The notes: generated by a model from the sequence alone, not told the origin. Numbered from the stretch's first letter, positions 10,981-21,976 are shown. The stretch: DNA of 64,000 nucleotides from Culex pipiens pallens (GCF_016801865.2 NC_068938.1:211261734-211325733); one strand, 5' to 3'. Translations and numbers: made by a program.

Positions 10981-12630
10981 ATTTATGCAGTGTTCAAAAT
11001 CGTGTGTTTTTTTTCAGAAACTCAAAAAATGCAGTACTTTGTTCTAGAAATCTGGGGAAAATTCAGTATTTTTTAGAAAAATTTAATACGTAGTAATCAC
11101 GAATTCAATTTGCTAATGCATTTTCTATGATTGCGAGAGAGACTCATCTCCATTCGTTTCCATCTTTCAAAGAAAGCTATCATGTAAAACTCTTCAAACT
11201 TCAAAATTGCTTTTCGAGAGGATAGCTATGTAGGAAACATGCATGAAAAATGATTGCATTTTCAGATTGTAATAAGCCTAAAACAATCAAAAATAATCAA
11301 TTTTCCATAAATTATGCTTCCCTGCATATCACTGATCCCTTTGTTTACAATAAATTAACTCAATTAAATGCACCACTGCTGAAAACTCATCAGTGCAGTG
11401 TTTTTAATTGATGCTTTATCAGCTGGTTCTACTAGGGCTACAAAAACGCTCAGCAAAAAAAAAGAAACGCACCAACCTCTGTCAATAAAATCGTTGAATA
11501 GGTCATTCAGTGCAAAACACGGCCACGGCACATGAACAATCACAAAAAACGCAACCTTTTCAGCAAACATCGAACGCGAGCACTAAAAAACACCGCACAA
11601 ACAAAAAATAAAACTCGCTGCACAATCAATTATAGTATGTAAATTTTTATTATTGTTTCGACTAGACTTCTGAAACTGACAGAACGACGAACGGGAGAGA
11701 AAAAAAACACACTCAACTCCGCTCGATTAGTTTTTCGGTCGCGACCAGTTTAGGCCGGGTGGTGAACTTTCCCAGAACTGCCAAGCTAAACTGAAAAAGT
11801 GGCAAATTAAATAAACTTTTAACAAGATGAAACCGCCTGGCGTCATCGGGCGGTTTAGTTGCTGGAGGTAGGATTTTGGATTTGGAATGGGAAAGCGATT
11901 TTTTTGTTTCGCTGGAAAATGTGACGAAATACTTTTTACGCTTGCAGACGATAAGTAATTAATGTTGACTTTATAAAACATTTTCTGACACACTTTTTTA
12001 ATTTAATTTTAATACAGTAATTTTTGTTTATTTTTCGAAGCCTGCAACATCTTGTATAACAAAAAAAAACTCATAAAAATTATATTTTATGGGTTTTTGA
12101 TTTACTTTTTTTTAGAGGTCATCAACATTGTAACCATTTTGCAAAAACCTTTTTTGGTCGTTTTTTTTATTTACTGTTTGAGGTAATGCAGGTAAAATGT
12201 TTGTAGGGATACAATTAAATTATAAGTAAGTTTTTTTTCGAAAAATTGGCAACACTGTCAAATGAATGTTGAACGTTATTCCGTTACTTAAAAGATGGAA
12301 TTTTTTGTTTGACATATCTGAAAATGAGTTTTTTTGAAAAATAGTCATTTGTGCAATCAAGTATATTGTCAGAAAAGTCAATTGGTATTTTTTTAGAATG
12401 TAACTTTTTTTCTGAGAAATCCTAAGTAATACATACCCACAATCGTTCTCAAGAAACAAATTTTATATATATTTTTGTGTGCAGACAGTAGCCAAAATTG
12501 TATAAGAAGAGAATTTTTTGGGTCTCATGATTATTTTGGCTGTTTTGCCTTCGTCAATGAGGTAAGGCTGTAATTCTGCTTTAAAATGATTTTTTTTATT
12601 AAAAGTATGAAGACCCACCTTCATGTATAC
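10981..12630. other. AT-rich sequence, no gene recognised
   Basis: Largely non-coding. A short unique-looking patch at 11700-11900 contains AAACCGCC...GGCGGTTT (about 11831-11857), an 8-bp stem with a 10-base loop. Its function is unknown. The rest is poly-A/T rich with no clear inverted-repeat element. Confidence 0.3.
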
Positions 12631-13119
12631 TAGGGTGCCCAGAATATGAGACTTTTCCTCAAAACCTCGCTCCGCAACCTGAATATTGATTTTTGGGCTA
12701 TTTTAGGACTCTGGTTCAAATATGAGCAAAATCGGTCAACATTTAGCCATTGATACTCGAAGGTGAAGTTTGTATGGGAAAAATCGAAAAAATGTATGGA
12801 AAACCCATTTTTCTTACAGTTTGGTCTGCACGGTGCGCTACATCCATCCAAATATTCCCAAACGTGAGATTCTTATTGAAAATTTAATGCTCTACAACTT
12901 TGTAGAACATACCAAAGCCGTAAAACTCGATCCTGAAAAGTTATAAGCGATTTAAAAATGTAATTTTTGTATGAAAAACAGTATTTTCACCAACTTTAGG
13001 CTCGGGTATCAATGGGTTAATCTCAACCAATTTCGCTCAAAATTTGCACAGATGCTTAAAATAACCCAAAAACCCAATTTTTGCTTGTGGAGCAGGGGTC
13101 ATTTTTTCTGGGCACCCTA
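12631..13119. mobile_element. hAT-like MITE with exact 8-bp target duplication
   Basis: The termini TAGGGTGCCCAGAA and TTCTGGGCACCCTA are perfect inverted repeats. The octamer ATGTATAC directly abuts both ends (12623-12630 and 13120-13127). An 8-bp duplication is the signature of hAT transposition. The 489-bp interior has no transposase. A fragment of the interior (GCACAGATGCTTAAAATA-like) occurs near 38558-38618. Confidence 0.88.
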
Positions 13120-13394
13120 ATGTATACATATCGACTCTAAACCGAATTTTGTTATTGTTCATGTGCCTTTTTTTTCATAAAAAAAGTGCGTGTATCTATG
13201 TATGTGAACAAAATTCTTACTATGTTTTCTAAGCACTGGCTGAACCAATTTTGACCAAACCGGATGCTTTCGGCTTGGTTTCATGGCCCTTTACATCGCT
13301 TTTAAATTGTTTGAAGTTTCGATAAATAGTTCAAAACATGTGTATAAAAATGTGTTTTCACATTTTTTCGGATTTCAATTATATACAATTATAT

Positions 13395-13690
13395 ATTATA
13401 CATGTTAACGATGTCCGGATCGATCATCTAACCCTACGTTAGTTAGGTAATTAAAAGACCAACGAGTCCAAAACATTGAAGATCTGGCTACCCTATCTCG
13501 GGTTATAACTACTTAAGTGATTTTTATGTACTTTTTGAAGCCGGATCTCATTTGAATGTATGTAAACGATGTCCGCATTCATTTTTTAACCCATCATTGG
13601 TTAGGTAATTGAAAGAATTTTCCAACGAGTCCAAAACATTGATGAACTGGCAACCCTGTATCGAGTTATTACCACTTAAGTTATATCTGT
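13395..13690 (-). repeat. Tandem array, about 155-bp unit, inverted copy
   Basis: Two diverged units repeat AACGATGTCCG, TTAGTTAGGTAATT, AACGAGTCCAAAACATTGA and CACTTAAGT. Read on the minus strand they match the unit of the 5650-6380 array. Non-coding. Confidence 0.7.
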
Positions 13691-13754
13691 ATACTTTTTT
13701 CTGTATCTAAAAAAATAGCTGAAATTTGTGTCCAAACCACTCACATTATCAGAT

Positions 13755-14695
13755 ATAGTGATTTTTCGCGATTTCACGGATGCCACGTAATCCGTAAAAT
13801 TTGCCCCTGGCCGTGAAATTTGGAAAATACCGTGAAATGCCGCGAAATTGGAACTATTCATTTGACAAATCACAACTCAGTGCATTTTGGCTTAATTTTT
13901 TTTAAATTCAATTCAAAAGATTTGGAAATAATAAAAAACGTATTTCATATCAGATCTACTACTATTTTTTGAAGATATTGTACATTAGAATTTTCAACAA
14001 ATGATTTTAAGTGAACATTCATCTATCACTTCTTTGAGAGAAAACTAAAAAAATAGCCATTTTGCAATGTATTATATTTTTTCCTGAATTACCAATTCAA
14101 AAATGCGCTTTATTAAAATTTCCCTATTTCTAAAATTAAGGAAAGTAAAAAACATTATTGCGCGTATTTTAATGATTCTAGTTTTGATGAATTTGATAAA
14201 TGATTTTGGGGACGTGCTTCGTTTCGGAGGAATTTAAGCAAATTAATTTTATAAAATCTCAATAAAATTTAAACAGCTGAATAAAAAAATCTTGACTTTT
14301 TTTATTAGGTTCTACAAACAAATGTTTGCATCTAGTGTATCAATTTCACACCTTATGTCAATGTTTCTTGGAGTAAGCGGGCTACACCCAATGTTTACAT
14401 TTGTTTGTAAAACCTTATAAAGATCTAGAATTCAACTGACGAAAATTCTTCAAAATTTTCCAAGATTAATCAAATACTCCTTTTTCAAATAAATAATTTG
14501 TGTCAGTTTGTTTTATATTGCATCTAGAACAAATGCTAACTTTAAAGACTTTTTTCTGTTAATAATTTTGATACATTTTTACGTTAATTTTGTGCAGTTT
14601 TTAGAGTACCGTGAAATTTCAATGTTTTGTACATGCCATGCCGCGTAATTTTGTTTTTTTTTTGCCGTGAAATCACCATCCCTACACATTACCTA
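13755..14695 (+). repeat. CCGTGAAAT-family element, copy 2
   Basis: The left end AGTGATTTTTCGCGATTTCA and right end TGCCGTGAAATCACCA are inverted versions of one another. CCGTGAAAT-like motifs recur just inside each end. The first 250 bp of the interior align by eye to the copy at 43417-43720. There is no transposase or RT frame. Confidence 0.65.
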
Positions 14696-15203
14696 TTGTT
14701 GATAAAAAGTTAGGAAGGCATCAACCACAAAGATGGATTAAGTTTGTTTTTAGTAATTAGAATTAAAAGTTAGATTAAAAAAAAACTTGCAGTTTGAAAA
14801 CATTTTATAAAGGAAAAGCATTACAAAAAAAAACATTTGAAAAGATGAGAAAATTTATTACAAATTTTCTTAATTGATCGAACTGCTGGTGAGATAGTAC
14901 ATTGTTTTAACTGTGTGAAAAATTTCCAAAAATCATATTTTTTCTCTAAAAGCATAACTTCTGTATCAGATAAAAAGTGAAACAAAACAATCAGGACAAT
15001 TTGCGTTAACGAAACTCAGATAAATCTAATTGAAAATAAATCAGTCTAAATTGTTGGCAAAGCAAAGAAAACACCCAAAAATTATAAAAACAAAAATCTT
15101 CGGTAATAACTATAAAGCTAACTTAAGCAAATATACCACAGATTCCATAAAATTTACTACAAAAAATTCAAAAAAAGAAACAAAATAGCAAGAAACAAGA
15201 TGA
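14696..15203. other. AT-rich spacer, nothing recognised
   Basis: No reading frame, repeat boundary or RNA gene was recognised between the CCGTGAAAT-family copy and the tRNA-like sequence. Confidence 0.3.
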
Positions 15204-15277
15204 CCTCCAGTGAGATTCGAACCCACAACCTCCCACTTGCGTCCAAGCAGGTGCACTACCAATTGTGCTACAGAGGC
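15204..15277 (-). tRNA. tRNA-like sequence (pseudogene or SINE head)
   Basis: On the minus strand the sequence has a perfect A box (TAGCACAATTGG), an intact B box (GGTTCGAATCT), a 4-bp D stem (GCAC/GTGC) and a partly paired acceptor stem (CCTCTG with CTGGAGG). The anticodon arm does not fold as a normal 5-bp stem and 7-base loop, so it is probably not a functional tRNA. It could be a decayed tRNA gene or the head of a SINE; no SINE body or tail was found. The short frame across it is an artefact of the tRNA sequence. Confidence 0.55.
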
Positions 15278-16173
15278 TGCATCAACAATTTTACACAAAA
15301 GATGAAAATCAATAATAACAACACGAAATAAAAAATCTGTTTATCGTAACTCAAACAAAAAACCGGTCAATTATTTGGAAACAAGGCCGGAGCTGGTATC
15401 TCTTACATGACAGTCACAATCGGCTCGCCGTGGCATTTAATCCACTTTCATGTGAATGTCATTTCACGGGTGCAATTGTGTGAAAAAAGTGCAAATACAT
15501 AATAAAAAAAATACTATCAGTTTTGTTTGAAAAAAATGTTTAAATTTGTTTGGAAATCCGATTTTTTTTTATCTCAGGATGAAATTTCCCAATTTTACTG
15601 TGCTTAAAAACCGACAGCTGGCACTTTTATCCGGTGCATTAATCGAAAGGATCCGTAATATAACCCCTGGCGGCACACAACCCCTACAATGAACTCATCA
15701 ATGCATGAATATAAGTGGGAAATCAAAAGGTAGACGAAAATTATTTGCGACTCAATGAGCTTGTGACGGCGAACGTGTTGGCTTTTTGACTGGCTTCCAG
15801 GCATGTCAACCGTCGAACAGATGTTGGGAGTTGAAATATATTTTTTATTTTCTGGGGAAAGATAAAAATGGCTTTCCAGTGACACCGGAAATCGGTTTGC
15901 TTTTTGATAATTTAACAGGAAAAGAGGCCAGCGAAATTGGCTGCAATTAAAACACTTTTGGGGAAACTTGAAAAAATGTTGAGGAGTTTCTCGAAAGTGT
16001 GGCTGGAAATAAAAAGGCACATCGGGTTGCTTTTACTTGACTGAAAGTTTATTTCCAAGATTTTGATTTTTTTATTTTTACAAGTGTGGTTCAACCATTA
16101 CCTTTTTAGATCGCAATCAAACAGAGTAGTTTTTAGACATTATTCGCTTAATGAAAAATTACGCCATTTTTAT
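15278..16173. other. Unique-looking sequence, no gene recognised
   Basis: Contains a moderately GC-rich patch near 15385-15470 and a long minus-strand open frame (15604-16020) without recognisable domains or coding-like third positions. Treated as non-coding. Confidence 0.3.
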
Positions 16174-16488
16174 TGGGACTGGGCCATTCGGCAGAATGAC
16201 GGTCGGCGGAATGACGTTCGGCAGACAACCAGAAGGCAGAAAAGGTCATTCGGCAGACAAACATTCGGCAGAAAGTACATTCGGCGGAAAAGTACGAATG
16301 GCAGAAAAATGTTCGGCAGAAAAGGTCAAATGGCAGACAGGGTCATTTGGCGGAACGTCGATTGGCAGAAAAGCACATAAGGCAGAAAGGTTCATATGGC
16401 AGAAAAGTACAGAAGGCAGACAAACAAATGGCAGAAAAGATCATTAAGCAGAATATATCATAAGGCAGAATATTATTTGGCAGACAAA
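16174..16488 (+). repeat. GGCAGAA interspersed tandem array, copy 1
   Basis: It begins TGGGACTGGGCCATTCGGC, then about 17 units of roughly 14-20 bp carrying TTCGGCAGAA or variants (GGCGGAA, GGCAGAC). Copy 2 at 22553-22880 is the reverse complement and ends with the same header. The open frames through it are artefacts of the regular motif. It may be the terminal structure of a larger element. Confidence 0.8.
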
Positions 16489-16499
16489 GTCATTTTTGT

Positions 16500-16637
16500 C
16501 TAACTTCCTACCAGCAACTTTATCGAGACAGAACCCAGTGAGACAACCTGGACTGAGCTTACGACTTAACCTGTAGGTCCGACGGGGGCCAACATTCAAT
16601 TTCCCGTCCGACGGCAGGCGTGACCAGACAAATCTTT
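16500..16637 (-). mobile_element. Fragment of two-module tRNA SINE
   Basis: The middle of the SINE seen at 42560-42960 (GGGGCCAACATT, CCCGTCCGACGG, CAGACAAATCT). The first tRNA-like module is missing because the foldback element at 16638 starts where it should continue. Confidence 0.7.
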
Positions 16638-16886
16638 AAAAGGGCATAAAATTTCCGATCTTTTGCTGCCCATACATCAATGTTTTCTATAAAACCCACG
16701 TTTTTAAATACCTGGGCTTTTTGCCCAGTTTGATCCACTAGAAAAAAAATTACGAAAGTCCATACATTTTTGGCAGATTGCTCAAACGAAACCATAACAA
16801 CGTTTTTGCTTAAGTATTTAAAAACGTGGGTTTTATAGAAAACCTTGATGTATGGGTATCAAAAGATCGGAAATTGTATGCCCTTT
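16638..16886. mobile_element. Foldback MITE, about 75-bp arms
   Basis: The left arm (AAAGGGCATAAAATTTCCGA, then GCCCATACATCAA and AAAACCCACGTTTTTAAATA) is mirrored by the right arm, which ends GGAAATTGTATGCCCTTT. The arms are near-identical and enclose about 95 bp. It adjoins the SINE fragment, suggesting insertion into it. No clear target duplication. Confidence 0.82.
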
Positions 16887-17084
16887 CCAATGCCACAGAG
16901 ATTGACTTGTGAATCGTGGACCGGTTCGGATGCCGGCGGATTTTCCGACGACGAAATTTCGGGTTTAAACGAAATTCCAACGAAAAATCTATTCTATCGA
17001 TACAAAGACTCCCAAAACGGTGTTATACCCACAATTAGCAATTCTATGGTAATATATTGACGATCAGTTAAATTAAATGTTTGC

Positions 17085-18304
17085 AAAACTAAGTTTAGAT
17101 AAGTTTTATATAGAATTTCCAGAGTTATTTAAACTTTCATACTAAGTAAGTAGTAAACTTGATATTCAAACCAAATTATTTTGTTAATCAGTCAAGGATG
17201 CCTATTTGGAGTTGGGAGACTGGAATTATGGTGATTTATCAACAAATAACTTTATTTATGTTAATTTTTCGAAAGGTGTAGGGGAGAGTGGGGAGACTTG
17301 ATCCCCTTTTTTTGTATCGCACATAACTCTGCCAATTTCTCACAAAACTATGAACTTTTTGCAAGAATTGAAAGCTTAAACATACAACTATGTTTGGCTA
17401 ATAAGGGTATTTCATCAGATAAACTCTTCGAATCATGCCAAGCGTTTTAAAAAAATATATTAAACCGCCATTTTCAAAATGTTGGGGGTAATTTGATCCC
17501 CTATTCAACATTTTGAAGAAATCTTATGCAAAATGTTTCTTATTCATCCAATCTTTTAATTTTCTATAAGTTACAGCAATTTCACATTAAACCTGTACGT
17601 TTGTTTTCAAAATATAACAAGTTTAGCATGCAAAATATTTAAAAACTTAAAATTTTCTTTTTTAGACCAAAATTGAGCATGTTTACAAAAGCTGGTAATT
17701 TTTGTTTACAAAACTTTTGAAAAATGGTTCAAACTGCAGTAAGTTATGTTCAACTATACTGAAGGAAACTATGTACGAAAACCCAGCCCAACTATTTAAT
17801 CTTGAGGCTCATTCCAGTGACTGTAAAAATGCAGGGATCAAGTCTCCCTAAACGCACTTTAGTGTTTTCTATAGACTTATCAAAACAAAGAAAAAAGATC
17901 TCTTGGAAGTTTTTTGCAGCACTTTTTAGAAAAATGTGTGTAACTCAATCTAAACATTTTTTAATTTTTTTTTCTTTGTTTTCTACAATGAGTTTTAGAT
18001 GATTTCACACAACTTTCTAGAACAAAGCCAATTGTTTTACCCACATGCTGACGAGATACAGGCTTGGGATCAAGTGTCCCCGGGGATCAAGTCTCCCCAC
18101 TCTCCCCTACAAACTTTTGTTGCACCTTTTTTTATTTCTTTTTATGGAAATCATCTTTTCATGAGCTTTTTATAGCAAAATGTTCGGCATGAGTTTCTGA
18201 ATAAAACGTAGTACTAGGTTTTTGACAAACTTTTAATTGTTTATATGTTTCATCACAAAATGTGTATAGTGCCCAAGGGGTGTAAATATTTTTTTTACAT
18301 ACAG
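17085..18304. mobile_element. Tc1-like element remnant carrying a MITE
   Basis: The right end reads CCCAAGGGGTGTAAATA...TACATACAG|TA, a Tc1/mariner-like terminus on the minus strand. Sequence 17085-17280 plus 18110-18304 matches the uninterrupted copy at 28217-28596. The left terminus is not recognisable, so the copy may be truncated. The MITE at 17281-18107 divides it. Confidence 0.7.
17281..18107. mobile_element. MITE with 26-bp perfect TIR, TA target
   Basis: The 827-bp element starts GGGGAGAGTGGGGAGACTTG, and its terminal 26 bp are perfect inverted repeats ending in GATCCCC (left) and mirrored at 18082-18107. TA flanks both ends (17279-17280, 18108-18109). The homologous sequence at 28396-28430 has a single TA at this position, so it is the empty site. 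The TIR core recurs inside (GGGATCAAGTCTCCC near 17836, TTTGATCCCC near 17493). No transposase. Confidence 0.93.
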
Positions 18305-18685
18305 TACTTTCTTTTAATGTGTACCAACATTGACCAAAATATGACATCGGTATTACGTCTACAGCCCGAGTTATTCAACTGTCTCATTATAGACGCACTT
18401 GGCAGGAACAATGAGACACTCTACGAAAATCAATTATTTTCTAATAAAATGTCATGTTTTAGTATTGTTCCGTTGCAGGTAACTTGCCTTAATTATTTTA
18501 AAACAATTTTACCAACTTGAAACTTTAATTAACAAAAGTTATACCAAAAAGTATTAGAATTTTGTAAAATCCATATATTTATACCAAAAAACTTTATATT
18601 TTTTGTTAAATGGAGTTAAAACTCAATAAATTTGCCAAAAATCACTTTCAATTAATATTTTGAAAGAGTTACATATAGTGCGTCC
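18305..18685. other. AT-rich sequence, nothing firm
   Basis: Contains ACTGTCTCATTATAGACGCA and a similar GTGTCTCATTGTTACCC at 19570, possibly pieces of another repeat. No gene. Confidence 0.3.
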
Positions 18686-18786
18686 ATCCCGGGAATTCCC
18701 GGGACAAAATTCCCGGGATTTTTCCAAAACCGGGAATTTCCGAATCCCGGGATTTTTATATTTTATCCCGGGAATCCCCGAAATCG
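18686..18786. repeat. CCCGGG/GGAATTCC palindrome cluster
   Basis: Five CCCGGGA-type motifs in 100 bp, starting with TCCCGGGAATTCCCGGGA. This is a GC-rich island in AT-rich DNA. A second cluster is at 46040-46099. It is probably a conserved part of a repeat family. Confidence 0.7.
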
Positions 18787-19950
18787 GTAAAAATATCAAA
18801 TTTTGGTCTGGAAATTCAGATTTTGTTGTGGAATAGATGAACAACGATTAAAAAATAAAAATAAAATATTAAGCATAATTTTACTTATAGAGAATAATTG
18901 TTAGATCCGTAAATTGCCGTAAATTGCCTAGCGCTTGAAATATTTTCGCTTCACTTTTATATTCATGAATTTTAATTGAAAAAAAAAGTAATTTTAAATA
19001 TTTTTTATGAAACATCTTTGGCAACAAAGACGAATGTATCGAATCAGAACAGCTGTTTAAGTTTATTTTTTGCATAATGTTTTGATTTTTCTGATTGATT
19101 TCGGTTAAAACAGAAACAGAACAAAACAATTAGTACACCAATCTCCAAATTAATTGCTCTGAAATCTCGTGTACTTATTCAGTTTGTACTTCAGATTTTC
19201 TCCAGTTGGCGGTAGGGACATTAAGATAATTTGTAAAATATTGTTTGTTATGATTTTATTTGCTGTTTTTTTATTTGTTGTTTTAGACATTTTAAAAAAT
19301 TGTTGAAGCTTTTCTGGTCATGTCATATAAAAAATTAAAAATATGTATTTATAAGAGACTTATTTAATTTGAATCACACTGGATTAAAAATTTTGATACA
19401 TTTAAAAACCAAAGCACAACAAAGAGCAAAAACTAATCTTTCAAGCTATCTAAAACGGCTATTCTTGTTCAGATTGAAGAGTAGATTTTCACCAATGAAC
19501 AGTATTGAGCTAAATCCATGATTTTTATCGCCCTAGTTACATAGATTTTGAAAAGAAGAAAAATCAAAGTGTCTCATTGTTACCCATGGGCTGAAAGGAG
19601 TGAGAAACAATAAGGTAGCCCTGGATTCTTGGTATATTCTTAAATTTGGCCAAACCAAATGAAAGGACATTGTAGCCCAACGTCAAAAAAAAAATCTGGA
19701 GAAATGTTAGTTTTGGTGTTTATGGCTGCCTATGAGCGAAAAACTAATTTTTGTCCATAATTTACTTTTACACCCCAGAATCAAACATTAATGAATAACT
19801 TTTCAAGGGAGCTTCCATAACCAAAGCCACTATTATGGCAGACGTGTATCGTGTAGACACACCTTTCCCCAAAAATCGATTACGTATTCCGTGTCAAACG
19901 CAACAACCGATACGTACACGGAATAGGAGCGCTAGTTTATTGTAAACATA
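18787..19950. other. AT-rich sequence, no gene recognised
   Basis: No coding frame or defined element. A small GC-richer patch at 19840-19930 (CGTGTATCGTGTAGACACAC) looks partly dyad-symmetric but was not delimited. Confidence 0.3.
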
Positions 19951-20206
19951 TGGTACGTTCGTTTAAAGAGCCGGTGCGGCACTGAGTGACGCACTCGTCG
20001 GTGCCAGTTTTGGTTCAATCGAACGTCATTTGTCAGTGTGCGTGGAACTCGCATGAAACTGAAAAATATATTGAAAAGCACTAGAGTTTCAGTTCCAAGA
20101 TGGCGGTGAAACTCTTGCGGCACTAGCGCGAGTTTCTTCAAACAAACACTTTGACAGCTCTGAGTGCGGCACTCAGTGCGAAACTAGCCCTCAAACGAAC
20201 GTACCA
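19951..20206. mobile_element. MITE with TIR TGGTACGTTCGTTT
   Basis: A 256-bp element whose ends TGGTACGTTCGTTTAAAGAG and its inverse (CTCAAACGAACGTACCA) are matched, with further inverted text (GGCACTGAGTG / CACTCAGTGC). No intact target duplication is visible. It is only 4 bp from the next element. Confidence 0.8.
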
Positions 20207-20210
20207 TTAT

Positions 20211-20403
20211 CCAGCTCTTTAAGCAAAAATGGCGTTCGAATGGTGAACGCCCGAAATGTCAAAATCACGCAGCGGTACCAACATTACGAAAAAAGTGTGC
20301 CATGGCATGACAGCCACATTTTTTTTCTAATGTTGGTGCTACTGCGCGATTTTGACATTTCGGACGTTCAACATTCGAACGCCATCTTCGCTTAAAAACC
20401 TGG
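20211..20403. mobile_element. Foldback MITE, about 80-bp arms
   Basis: The left arm (AAATGGCGTTCGAATG, then CCGAAATGTCAAAATC) is mirrored by the right arm ending CTTAAAAACCTGG. The loop is under 40 bp, so nearly the whole element is a hairpin. It abuts the MITE at 19951-20206. Confidence 0.82.
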
Positions 20404-21019
20404 ATAGAAACAGACCCCCAAAATTCGTTTTAAATACTGAGATATTCCACAAAAACCAAAAAAAAAACTTCGTGCATTTTTGTCATTTTCCATATGAAAG
20501 AAGTTTCAAACTTGTCGTGCTATCTTGACACAGCCTGAAATTTGATATAAGTGCGACAATCGGGTACTAAAGCCCTATGTAAATTTTTATGAACAACTGT
20601 AAAAAACACGATAAAAAACCATTTGTGATCACTTTTTTTTCATTTTAATGCAAAAAAATATTGACAAGACAACATTTTTTCGATGGCTCAAGTATGGTCC
20701 CCTTGGAACGGGCTGTCAAGTAGGACCTTTCCTGTCAAGAAGGACCGTGAAGTTAATGTTTTAACTGGTGGATCAATTCTCAAATTTAGTTCTCGGCTTA
20801 TCAGTCCCAGTAGCAAGTAAAACGAAAATTTTGTTTTTTTTTATATATAATATCATTTTCAAGGGTTTTTTTAAAATTAAATTAAAAATCCATTTTAAAT
20901 CCTTTGCGGTCGTTGTACTCAGAAAAATAAGCTTTATCGTTATGACCAATAATATCACAAATTTAAACTTCATTTTAGGACCCTATTGGCCAAAGGGATT
21001 TCAGGTCAGAAAGCGTTTG
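20404..21019. other. AT-rich sequence, no gene recognised
   Basis: Contains near-repeats of CAAGTAGGACC/CAAGAAGGACC (about 20718-20745), which also appear at 21468, but no coding frame or bounded element. Confidence 0.3.
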
Positions 21020-21250
21020 ACACAGATACGAGCTCGACTACCGTAAACCTTTTCAATTATATTTCGGGACTCCGGCAACCAAATTCAGCCAAACTTCGGG
21101 GCAATGCACGAATGGTCAACTAAACATAACGTAATTGTTATTGTTTACATTGCGTGCTCTCGTTTTTGTTTATTCAATATCAAACTTTAAAACTCGTTTT
21201 TCTCGGAACGTCAAATACGACGTACGACAAAACAGCACGACAGCGATAAA
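21020..21250 (+). repeat. Dispersed repeat shared with 49545-49760
   Basis: GGCAACCAAATTCAGCCA, TTATTGTTT, GTTTTTGTTT and GACAAAACAGCACGA occur in the same order in both places. Non-coding. The class is unknown. Confidence 0.6.
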
Positions 21251-21624
21251 TAATTGTAAAGAGAGGTTTGGATTATCTTAACGTGAAGACTTCCATCATT
21301 GTCATGATTTTTCGTTCAAAGATATAAATTTTGCGTCGCTTTCATTATTTTGACAAAATTCCTCCAACAAGTTGTTTAGAATAGTGCCCTACACATGCTG
21401 ATTCCTTTTGGTAACGATTATCCCATTCCTTGAAAAGTTATGGAAATCGTCATTAATCAATGACTGCCAAGTAGGACGTCAATGACTGTGCCACAAAATT
21501 TTATAAATTTTGAAGCACATTTGATTTAGATCAAAAATTCTTTCAGTGGCTTCAAGAAGGTAACAACCGGCACATGCTGATTCCTTTTGGTGCTGAAATT
21601 CGTTAAATTGAATTTAATACAGAA
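21251..21624. other. Non-coding sequence with an internal direct repeat
   Basis: CATGCTGATTCCTTTTGGT appears at about 21394-21412 and 21572-21590. The repeat suggests two diverged units of an old element. No gene. Confidence 0.4.
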
Positions 21625-21915
21625 TCTATATATATAAAAAATTTCGACGGTTTTGTTCGAACGCGAATCAGTTCAATACGGAGTGTCGGATCGAGGTGCT
21701 TTTTGTTGCGTTAGGTTGGTGTAAGCCCAAGGAAGGTTTATATGCTAAAAAATTTCCACTTTGGCCACTCTTGGAGCGATTCCGGAGCATCTGCAGATTG
21801 TATGGAAAAATGTACGTAAACTCAAATTTTGATCACAGGAGGCTGAATTAGCAAAAAAGCAAAAAACGTCAAAAAACGAAAAAAAAGCAGAACGAAGTTT
21901 GTCGGGTAAGGCTTG
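21625..21915 (+). mobile_element. Small non-autonomous Helitron-like element
   Basis: It starts TCTATATATATAAAAAATTT after an A and ends GAAGTTTGTCGGGTAAGGCTTG before a T. Helitrons begin TC, end near CTRR, and insert between A and T; TCTATATATATAAA starts and GTTTGTCGGGT-type 3' ends are common in insect Helitrons. The final CTTG deviates from CTRR at one base. At 291 bp it lacks Rep/helicase and would depend on another element. Confidence 0.6.
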
Positions 21916-21976
21916 TATTTTATAATGATGATGATCAATTTTCTTCGAAAATGATCAACGGCTTCACCTCAAGCTA

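Noticed and set aside
11831..11857. AAACCGCC...GGCGGTTT hairpin as a bacterial-type terminator
   Set aside because: The window is animal DNA; no adjacent gene or U-tract supports terminator function.
15110..15298. 62-residue minus-strand frame (VAQLVVHLLG...)
   Set aside because: Translation of a tRNA-like sequence, a common artefact.
15604..16020. 138-residue minus-strand frame
   Set aside because: No domain, no coding-like third positions, no splice context.
16063..16447. Two overlapping Arg/Gly/Lys-rich frames
   Set aside because: Regular GGCAGAA units translate into repetitive peptides; matched by artefacts in the inverted array at 22514-22906.
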